DNA from: Penium margaritaceum
Lineage: Eukaryota > Streptophyta > Zygnematophyceae > Desmidiales > Peniaceae
Reading direction: 5' to 3'
DNA length: 24,008 nucleotides
Assembly (NCBI GenBank): GCA_023375785.1
Contig: SZWC01015124.1
Coordinates: 36,285 to 60,292, forward strand
The position numbers were made by a program, and so were the translations under genes. Within the stretch, counting starts at the first letter, position 1. The number at the start of each line of letters is the position of its first letter. Under the pieces are notes generated by a model that was not told where the DNA came from, ran no database searches, and worked only from the letters and a program-made list of their open reading frames with translations. Positions 18,344 to 24,008 of the stretch are shown here, piece by piece.

Positions 18344-19190
18344 CATGTTTTCTCCTCCTAGGTTGAAGACCCAAGGGCGCCCGAGGTAGGTGCACAGAGT
18401 AATGCAGACNGGCCGTGATGTGGAATGCAGCATGAAGTGTAGGTGCAGGCAGTGGACTGAGTACGGCTATCCATGCGAAAATGTGGTCAGCGTCTTGCTC
18501 GATGCAAGAGTGAACCCGGAGATGTACGTGGACATACACCTCCCTCAGATGGTGTGGAAGAGGACCTGCCACCACCCCATGTCGGGGATCAATATGCACG
18601 AGCTGCAATATGCTAAGAAAGGGTGGGGCCCACCAGGAAAGAAGCAGGGTGATGGGAGGCCAAAGTCCAAGCGCAAGGACCGCTATGAGTATCGCAAGAG
18701 GGACCAATTTTGCAGCCACTACCGGTTGTCAGGAAATGCACCAAAGCGGTACACAAACCCACCGGCCCTCTCACTGGCCAATGTTGCAGCAACTCATACC
18801 AAACAGCTTGTAGCAGGATGCAGGGTGCGTAGTGATGGTGATCGTGGACGCAGAACTTCGATTGCAGGATGTAGCGCATCACTGGAATAAGGTGTTCTGC
18901 ACAATGTTGAACTCGTCACTGACGGGCATGATGAGGCAATTGCAGTAATACTAGGCACTGTTGTAGCATGCCATGCAGCACCACGAACTGCTGTCGCAGG
19001 TGATGCAAGTGCAGGATCTGCTGCAACAGATGATGCAAGTGCACAAATTGATGTAGCACGTGATGCAACGGCAGCAAGTGATGTAGCAGAAGTAGGAACT
19101 TTGGGAGCAGGTGATGTAGCATAACATGTTTTCTCCTCCTAGGTTGAAGACCCAAGGGCGCCCGAGGTAGGTGCACAGAGTAATGCAGAC
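17630..19190 (+). repeat. 780-bp direct duplication around the N at 18410
   Basis: 17630-18409 and 18411-19190 are the same length with about six differences, five of them transitions (for example GATCGATA/GATCAATA, giving Asp or Asn). The copy repeats the MULE SWIM finger, knuckle and tail. It is the same N-linked artefact pattern as at four other gaps, so the MULE C-terminus is probably present once in the genome. Confidence 0.9.
18411..19124 (+). pseudogene. Second copy of the MULE C-terminal half
   Basis: This repeats the SWIM finger, basic linker, degenerate knuckle, TAA (18888-18890) and Ala/Asp tail to TAA 19122-19124. It is very probably the other allele of the same locus. It has the same ligand substitutions in SWIM and knuckle, so those changes predate the split of the two copies. 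Confidence 0.85.
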
Positions 19191-19353
19191 GATGGCTCAT
19201 CCTCCTCTGACTAGTCAGGGGTGGACAAGACCTTCAAATACGTGGCCTCCAGTCTCAGGAGTGGGAGTGCCAGCTCCATCTCCTCAGACTCATCCGAGAA
19301 AGAGGAGCGTGTGCGACGCAAGCGCATGCGCAGAGGAAGTCCAATGTGGCTAA
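19143..19353 (+). pseudogene. MULE C-terminal exon, acidic/Ser-rich then basic
   Basis: Preceded by a good acceptor-like sequence (TTTTCTCCTCCTAG, ending at 19142). In the frame of the MULE it reads VEDPRAPEVGAQSNADDGSSS, a TAG at 19212-19214, then SGVDKTFKYV, a Ser-rich part and EKEERVRRKRMRRGSPMWL. The Arg/Lys run looks like a nuclear localisation signal. It ends at a GT (19354). The upstream copy of this exon is cut by the gap at 18410. Exon status is inferred from splice-like signals and frame continuity only. Confidence 0.5.
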
Positions 19354-19452
19354 GTAATGTTTATGTCTTGTGCTGTTGACACGGCCATTGTCAAGTCTGT
19401 GTCTACTTGTCAGTTTTAACAGTGATTTCTTTTGTTTTCATTTTGTGTGTAG
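19354..19452 (+). other. Probable 99-bp GT-AG intron
   Basis: Donor GTAATGT at 19354 and a T-rich run ending TTTTGTGTGTAG at 19452. Splicing joins one base of a codon to CT, continuing as TEADPCAADDFDQVETKA and TAA (19506-19508), a plausible acidic protein end. Confidence 0.5.
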
Positions 19453-19794
19453 CTGAGGCAGATCCATGTGCTGCAGATGACTTTGATCAGGTGGAAACCA
19501 AGGCTTAAAGTGCACCGACAGCGGGTCGGATCATATTTGGCGCTTGACATATGTGGTGTGAAGATGAATGGAGATATGGTCACTTTGAAGATGGCCAACC
19601 TCAACCTAGGGAACATACAGGGAGAAAGAGCCAAGTTTCATGTGGCCAATCCCTACACTAGCATGTGTGTGTTCCCCTTCAGGGAAGAGTTCCATGATGC
19701 ATGTGGGGAGTTTAGTGATGGGGCAGAGTGTCTTGTTTGTGAGGTTACTTTGTTTTGTGCATGGCTTACCCATGTATGTTCATGTGTGGATTAG
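19453..19794 (+). CDS. Unknown open reading frame, possible exon
   Basis: Directly after the AG at 19452 a frame stays open for 113 codons (CTG AGG CAG onward, to TAG at 19792-19794). No ATG start is convincing; the first ATG is at 19477. It contains VGSYLALDICGVKMNGDMV, LKMANLNLGNIQGERAKF and NPYTSMCVFPFREEFHDACG, which read like a folded protein but match no family that I know. A donor-like GTGAGG at 19739 and an acceptor CTCTGTTTTGCAG at about 19825 suggest it may be an internal exon. It overlaps, in another frame, the short acidic end proposed for the MULE, so only one of the two may be real. Confidence 0.35.
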   Translation: MRQIHVLQMTLIRWKPRLKVHRQRVGSYLALDICGVKMNGDMVTLKMANLNLGNIQGERAKFHVANPYTSMCVFPFREEFHDACGEFSDGAECLVCEVTLFCAWLTHVCSCVD

Positions 19795-19946
19795 TTCATA
19801 TGGCCTAGCACCTCTGTTTTGCAGGACTTGATGCATTGAATGAAGTTTTCCACATGATTTTTGAGCTATCTCCAACTTCCACGTGCCTCTAGTTTTTCTA
19901 GCTTGAACTATGGAGCATTAGTCATTCTACCTAGACAATTGTGTTA
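19795..19946. other. Short gene-free stretch
   Basis: Contains the acceptor-like CTCTGTTTTGCAG mentioned for the preceding frame; otherwise nothing that I can identify. Confidence 0.35.
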
Positions 19947-20811
19947 TCATCTGCACACACACTTTCTGTAAAATGACTGTGTAGTAGAGTAGCCTATAAC
20001 GTGAATACATGGCTTCGTGCAATGAAATGACATCAAAGGTGCATAGACATAGATATGTTTTCCTGAAAGTTTCACAAAACAGTGATGTAGGTCACATTGA
20101 ACATCTATTGTGGCATGTTCAACCTCCGACGAAGTGAAATACGTAACTACGGTCTTCGGGGGAATGGTGTAACCTTTCAAGTATGAGTGTTCCACACATA
20201 CGTACTTGCCATTGTAGACAGTGCGATCATGGATGTCGGTACACTAAAGATGGGAAATTGTGGATACATCGTACATCATTTGAGGAATGAATAGTACACA
20301 TACTTACTTCTTCCTACACTAAGAGCTGGGAGGCTCTGTGTACAGCCAAGGCTCCCAAAGATCCAAAGTGTTTGGCAGAAACGTAGAGGGCATGCATTAC
20401 TAGGATTCATACCATGGTTTCCAATTCAGGATATGTAGATGTCCATGATGACATACCATTCCGCGTAACCCACTCATCAAATTCCTCCTCTATTGCAGCC
20501 CATGCAGCTGCGGCTTCACACGGATGTATCATGTGTGATGTCCACAGTGCTTGGTCTCCGCCCCACAAACCGAATTGATCCAATTGCCGCAACCCATTTG
20601 TAGCCTCATTCTTGTCGCCGTCAGTAGGCATGTGTTGGTTTTTGCGCTCATTGTGCTCTGTTGTGTCCTCCCAGCTTGTGTACAGCGGCGTGCAGATGAC
20701 TGACAACGAGACTCGACGCCGATGGAGTGTCGTCCGTTGGAGCCGACGCACGCTGAGGTCGTCTCGAAGTTTGCTGGAGCCCCCTCTCTCCGGCGACGTG
20801 TTCAGCTCCAT
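19947..20811 (-). CDS. Two-exon gene of unknown function (minus strand)
   Basis: Exon 1 runs 20811-20413 (133 codons) and ends ...TYPELETM at a donor GTATGA. Exon 2 runs 20243-19950, preceded by TTTCCCATCTTTAG, and starts CTDIHDRTVYNGKYVCVEH; the stop TGA is 19949-19947. Both splice sites are phase 0, so removing the 169-bp intron joins the two frames and gives about 231 residues. Exon 1 is basic and low in structure at first, then has EAAAAWAAIEEEFDEWVTRNG, a likely helix. Exon 2 is rich in Cys, His, Tyr and Val and looks beta-rich and globular. I recognise no family. The true start may be the internal Met before PTDGDKNEATNG. It could be an accessory gene of a neighbouring transposon or a host gene fragment. 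The model rests on splice signals and frame agreement only. Confidence 0.4.
20244..20412 (-). other. Inferred 169-bp intron
   Basis: On the minus strand it begins GTATGAATCC and ends TCCCATCTTTAG. Phase 0 on both sides joins two otherwise separate open frames. Confidence 0.45.
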
Positions 20812-21465
20812 CGGCAGGCCTCCTCGGCGGTCGTGCTGCCGGCAGTCACTGCCACCGCAGTCGCTGTCTGCATGCGTCCAGCGCGTACTGTCGTGCCTGC
20901 GTTGTCATGCGCTGCCTAGGGTCCCAGTCGCATGTTGCATGGCCCTGTTTGGCAGCATAAACCATCGTGGGCACTGCCTGGGTTCAGGCTGCCATAACTC
21001 CTTGCTACTATTTTTCTAGCAGATTCTGACCGCACGGCTGCATTTGCAGTGTCGGTGTTATGGTATGGTCCAGTTTTCAGGCAAAACGGACGACGCCCGG
21101 GTTTTGGGCTGTCGGCCATCTAGCAGGCCTCACCGAGAAAACCTGCCAGCCTGAAATTAGCTATTTTCTGATTGGCTGTTGAACTGAGTAACAAGCTCTA
21201 CAGAGCTGGGGGGGGGGTACTAGAACTTGGAGGGGTCCCCCATTGCTGTTCATTCTTCATTCCTAATCAGTTACTATCAGTTTTCAGCTGCTTTCTGGCG
21301 CTAACTCTGGCGCGCGCGTTTCTGAGTAACAAACCCAGAGCTTCCAGACTTTGATTTTAGAGCAGCAGACTGAGGGGGCAGCTGACTTAAGGAACGAGCA
21401 TGGAAGCCCGCATGCTGCATCAACAACGCTGCTGCCCCAACCTGCTGCATAGTTTTCCATTTTGG
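20812..21465. other. GC-rich gene-free region
   Basis: A plus-strand frame at 20612-21019 is antisense to the exon above and is not supported. The region contains a G-tract near 21207-21215 and TGGCGCTAACTCTGGCGCGCGCG near 21295. It may be part of a promoter or LTR of the copia-type sequence downstream, but I find no matching second copy and no primer-binding site. Confidence 0.35.
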
Positions 21466-21470
21466 NGAAA

Positions 21471-21577
21471 TGCTGCCGGATTTTTTCCGACAGCATTGAC
21501 CCTCCTGGTGGCAGCGTCAGATTTTTTCCCACGGCCACTGGGCCAGGGGAAATGCTGCCGAAGGTTTTTCGGCAGCA
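21471..21577. repeat. Two tandem related hairpins after the N at 21466
   Basis: TGCTGCCGGA (21471-21480) pairs with TCCGACAGCA (21486-21495) with one mismatch. TGCTGCCGAA (21553-21562) pairs perfectly with TTCGGCAGCA (21568-21577) around a 5-base loop. Each is preceded by GAAA and followed by a TGACCC context, so it is a duplicated unit of about 82 bp. Confidence 0.7.
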
Positions 21578-21679
21578 CTGACCCCCACGCGTGACGCGAG
21601 GAGGTGAGCGGCAGGCGACGTCTGGCGTTTGTGAGCGACGACGCACGCGGCAACGTCACCCAGGTGCAGTGACTGGCAC

Positions 21680-22190
21680 CACCAGCAGTAGCAGGCAGAA
21701 GCAGCAGCTCGCAGCAGCCCGCAGCAGCAGCAGCTCGCAGCAGCAGCAGCAGCAGCCCGCGGCAGCAGCAGCTCGCAGCAGCAGCAGCAACAGCGTGCAG
21801 CAGCAGCAGCGGCGTGCAGCAGCAGCAGCAGCCCGCAGCACCAGCCCGCTTCAGCAGCCCGCAGCAGCAGCAGGCAGCAGCCGCAGCACGCAGCAGCTGC
21901 ATCAGCGTGCAGCAGCAGCAGCAGCCCGCAGCACCAGCCCGCTTCAGCAGCCCGCAGCAGCAGCAGGCAGCAGCCGCAGCACGCAGCAGCTGCATCAGCG
22001 TGCAGCAGCAGCAGCGGGCTGTAGCAGCTGCTGCAGCGAGCTGCAGCAGCCGCCAGCTACAGCAGCAGCAGCAGCGAGCAGCAGCTGGCAGCTGCCAGCC
22101 GCGGCTGCTGCTGCCCGCTGCTCGCAGTGAGTGAGCAGCGAGCAGCAGCCCGCTGCTGCCAGCAAGTAGCAGCTCACTGCTGCTAGGCGA
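21680..22190. repeat. CAG/AGC-rich low-complexity tract 1
   Basis: Dense CAG and CCGCAG units. One plus-strand frame stays open from 21591 to 22130 giving Gln/Ser/Ala-rich sequence, but triplet repeats keep all frames open, so I do not call a gene. The tract includes the 93-bp tandem duplication. Confidence 0.85.
21812..21997. repeat. Exact 93-bp tandem duplication within the CAG tract
   Basis: 21812-21904 and 21905-21997 are identical by eye, and a third copy begins at 21998 before diverging. The unit starts GCGTGCAGC and ends CAGCTGCATCA. The length is 31 codons, so frame is kept. Confidence 0.9.
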
Positions 22191-22309
22191 GCATCAGCCC
22201 GCTGCTCGCAGCAGACAACGGGCTGCTGCCCGCTGTGACAAGAGAAATAAAAGAAGGAAAAAAAAACAAAAAAAGAGACAACAAAAAAAATTCCCCCACC
22301 CCCGCAGCC

Positions 22310-22690
22310 CGCTGCAGCAGCTTGTAGCTGCAGCGAGCAGCTGCTGTAGCACGCAGCAGCTGCAGCAGCACTCAGCAGCAGCAGCGAGCAGCAGTAGTGA
22401 GCTGCTGCAGCAGGAGCAGCCACAGCAACTGCTGTAGCTCGCAGCACCAACAGCTGCAGCTGCAACTGCAGCAGCATCAGTAACAGTAGCAGCAGCTGCA
22501 GCACCCGCAGCAGCAGCAGCAGCAGCACCAGCAGCAAACACCTACAGCAGCAGCAGCAGCAGTAGCAGCAGCAGCAGCTGCATCAGCAGCAGCAGCAGTA
22601 GCAGTAGCAGCAGCAGCAGTAGCAGCAGGAGCAGCAGCAGCAGCAGCAGCAGCGGCTGCAGCAGCATCAGCATCAATAGCAGCAGCGGCG
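22310..22690. repeat. CAG/AGC-rich low-complexity tract 2
   Basis: Continuous imperfect AGC units with occasional AGT, AGG and ACC variants. Antisense frames give poly-Leu, poly-Ala or poly-Cys and are repeat shadows. A purine/A-rich break (about 22240-22290) separates it from tract 1. Confidence 0.85.
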
Positions 22691-22710
22691 GCCCCAACAT
22701 TCGCCGCTGC

Positions 22711-22762
22711 TGACGTCAGCACCCCTCTGCTGACGCCACTGCTGACGTCACTGCTGACGTCA
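22711..22762. promoter_or_regulatory. Cluster of TGACGTCA sites
   Basis: Perfect TGACGTCA palindromes at 22711-22718, 22743-22750 and 22755-22762, with a variant TGACGCCA at 22731-22738. Each is preceded by CTGC, so it is a CTGCTGACGTCA unit repeated. TGACGTCA is the core recognised by plant bZIP (TGA/CRE-type) factors. Whether it acts as a promoter element here is unknown; an A-run follows at once. Confidence 0.5.
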
Positions 22763-22985
22763 TAAAAAAAAAGAGAAAAAAGGAAGAGGGTGAGAAGAAG
22801 GGGAAAGGGGAAAGGAGGAAGTCCAGAGGAGTGGGTAGATTCCCCACTCCCCCAACCTCCTGCTGAAATCAGCAACACAAAGAGAAAAAAAAAAACACAC
22901 ACACACACACACCAAGGCATGGCTGGTAGTCCCGGCGAGGAGGGGTCCTCCTCTGATGGGGGGACCCCTACCCCTCCTTTCTTGT
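22763..22985. repeat. Purine-rich and (AC)n simple repeats
   Basis: An A/G-rich stretch (22763-22825) and an A-run followed by about nine AC units (22895-22912). No gene is seen. Confidence 0.75.
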
Positions 22986-22989
22986 AGCG

Positions 22990-23444
22990 ATTGCTGCAGC
23001 AGCAGCAGCAGCAGCAGTAGCAGCAGCACCCGCCGCCGCTGCAGCAGCAGCAGCCGCCGTCGACGTAGGAGCAGCAGCTGCCGCCGCCACCATAGCAGGA
23101 GCAACCGCCGCCGCCACGGCAACAGCAGCTGCCGCCGCCGCACCAGCAGCAGCAGCCGCCGCCATTGCAGCAGCAGCAGCCACCGCCTCCACAGCAGCAG
23201 CCGACGCCGCTGCAGCAGCAGCAGCCGCCGCCCATACAGCAGCAGCCACCGCCGCTGCAGCAGCAGCAGCCGCTGCCTCTACAACAGCAGCCGCCACCGC
23301 TGTAGCAGCAGTAGCCGCCGCCCACACAGCAGCAGCCACCACTCCTACAACAGCAACAGCAGCAGCAGCAGCCCACTGGTAACGTTGGCGGCACCCCTGA
23401 CCCACTTGCTACTCTTCAGCAACAACTCGCCGCCTTGACACAGC
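22990..23444 (+). pseudogene. Pro/Gln-rich repeat region, probable copia Gag N-terminal remnant
   Basis: In the frame shared with the integrase fragment beyond the gap, the DNA reads repeated PPPLQQQQ-like units (period about 21-24 bp), then QQQQPTGNVGGTPDP and LATLQQQLAALTQ up to the N at 23445. The last part is non-repetitive and looks like a coiled-coil protein segment. TAG codons interrupt the Gln runs (for example in CTGTAGCAGCAGTAGCCG near 23302). Its place before a copia integrase suggests Gag. The gap hides the rest of Gag and the protease. Confidence 0.45.
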
Positions 23445-23445
23445 N

Positions 23446-24008
23446 GGACGTTGTGCACTCACGTGGTGTCGGCACTATGTCGTTGCGTCCGTCGGGTCTT
23501 GTCGTTTTGCACGCCACCGCCCGTGGCAACTTGTGGCACGTTTCCCGCCTCTCTTCCTCCCCTCCCGTCTCCTCCCCATCAGCTGCGACCGGTCATGTGT
23601 TCGTTACTAGTACGCTTTCTCCTCAGCACACCCGCCCCTTGCACCGCCGCCTTTGCCACGTCCACTGTGCCGCAGTAGAGAGCATGCTCCGCACCCAGCC
23701 AGGCAAGGGCTTTGACCCGGAGACCTTCCCTCTCCCATGCCCCACTGAGTGCATTGACTGCGCTCAGGGCAAGATGCACCGGTCCACGTACCCCCTCTCT
23801 TCCTCATGGGCGTCCGCCGCCCTTGACCTTGTCCACTCGGACGTCATGGGCCCTCTCCCCACCGAGTCCGTCGGTGAGCATGGCCGCTATGTCCTCAATC
23901 TGACGGACGACTACTCTCGCTACCGTTGGGTCTTCTGACTTCGGCAGAAGAGCGATGTCGCCCGCACCATTCAGGACTGGCTTGTCCTCGCGGAGCGCGA
24001 GTGTGGCC
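23446..24008 (+). pseudogene. Ty1/copia pre-integrase and integrase fragment, open at the window edge
   Basis: The gag_pre-integrase zinc region shows LHRRLCHVH (His-x4-His) and CIDCAQGKMH (Cys-x2-Cys). The integrase core begins at LDLVHSDVMGPL with the first catalytic Asp (codon 23840-23842), followed by YVLNLTDDYSRYRWVF, a hallmark of Ty1/copia. A TGA at 23936-23938 interrupts it, and the same frame continues LRQKSDVARTIQDW and on to the window end, so only one stop separates the two parts. The second Asp and the Glu lie beyond the window. GC content and codon use are higher than in the Ty3 element, so this is a different and younger-looking family. The left end is cut by the N at 23445. 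Confidence 0.88.

Noticed and set aside
20612..21019. 135-codon plus-strand frame
   Set aside because: It overlaps antisense the better-supported minus-strand exon and has Ser/Arg/Cys composition typical of a shadow frame.
21553..21577. Stem-loop with T-run resembling a bacterial intrinsic terminator
   Set aside because: The window is eukaryotic, the T-run is in the loop rather than after the stem, and a similar hairpin is repeated upstream, so a repeat is more likely.
21680..23375. CRISPR-like array
   Set aside because: Units are imperfect triplets without distinct spacers, in a eukaryotic context.
22477..23394. Long minus-strand frame encoding Cys/Gly-rich and Ala-rich protein
   Set aside because: It is the antisense shadow of CAG/AGC repeats, which keep all frames open. 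Composition is pure low complexity with no domain.

Overview
The window is eukaryotic nuclear DNA made almost entirely of transposable-element sequence, most of it decayed. It carries Ty3/gypsy, Ty1/copia, hAT, Mutator-like (MULE) and TRIM-type sequences, GT-AG-like splice signals, long CAG/AGC triplet tracts and single-N gaps. This mix points to a repeat-rich draft assembly from the green plant lineage. A charophyte alga such as Chara would fit, but that is inference and nothing here proves the species. I see no intact housekeeping gene, rRNA, tRNA or CRISPR array.

Layout. (1) About 736-10046 is one old Ty3/gypsy element of the chromodomain (chromovirus) type. It has diverged LTR-like ends, gag- and protease-like remnants, reverse transcriptase (RT), RNase H, an integrase whose D, D and E are all still visible, a chromodomain and a polypurine tract. 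A complete 400-bp TRIM (two 156-bp LTRs, PBS, PPT) is nested in its RT/RNase H region, and a small palindromic insert with a 7-bp target duplication lies at 4691-4755. (2) 12845-15801 is a broken hAT transposase gene: BED-type finger, polyglutamine, DUF659 with two Asp, CX2H, and pieces of the C-terminal dimerisation region. It is followed by an acidic tail and then a lysine/alanine-rich tail resembling histone H1. (3) 16514-19508 is a MULE transposase pseudogene with a SWIM finger and a degenerate zinc knuckle, broken mainly by in-frame stop codons. (4) 19947-20811 (minus) reads as a two-exon gene of unknown function. (5) 21680-23444 is dominated by CAG/AGC repeats and leads, across a gap, into a Ty1/copia pre-integrase/integrase fragment that runs off the right edge.

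Two cross-cutting points matter to a user. First, five of the eight single-N gaps are flanked by near-identical direct copies (209, 216, 190, 599/596 and 780 bp). These look like unmerged allelic contig ends, so the true locus is probably about 2.0 kb shorter and the doubled gene fragments are not real duplications. Second, decay is dominated by transitions: stop codons at probable CAG/CGA positions and mostly C/T and G/A differences between TRIM LTRs. This is the pattern expected of methylated, silenced repeats.
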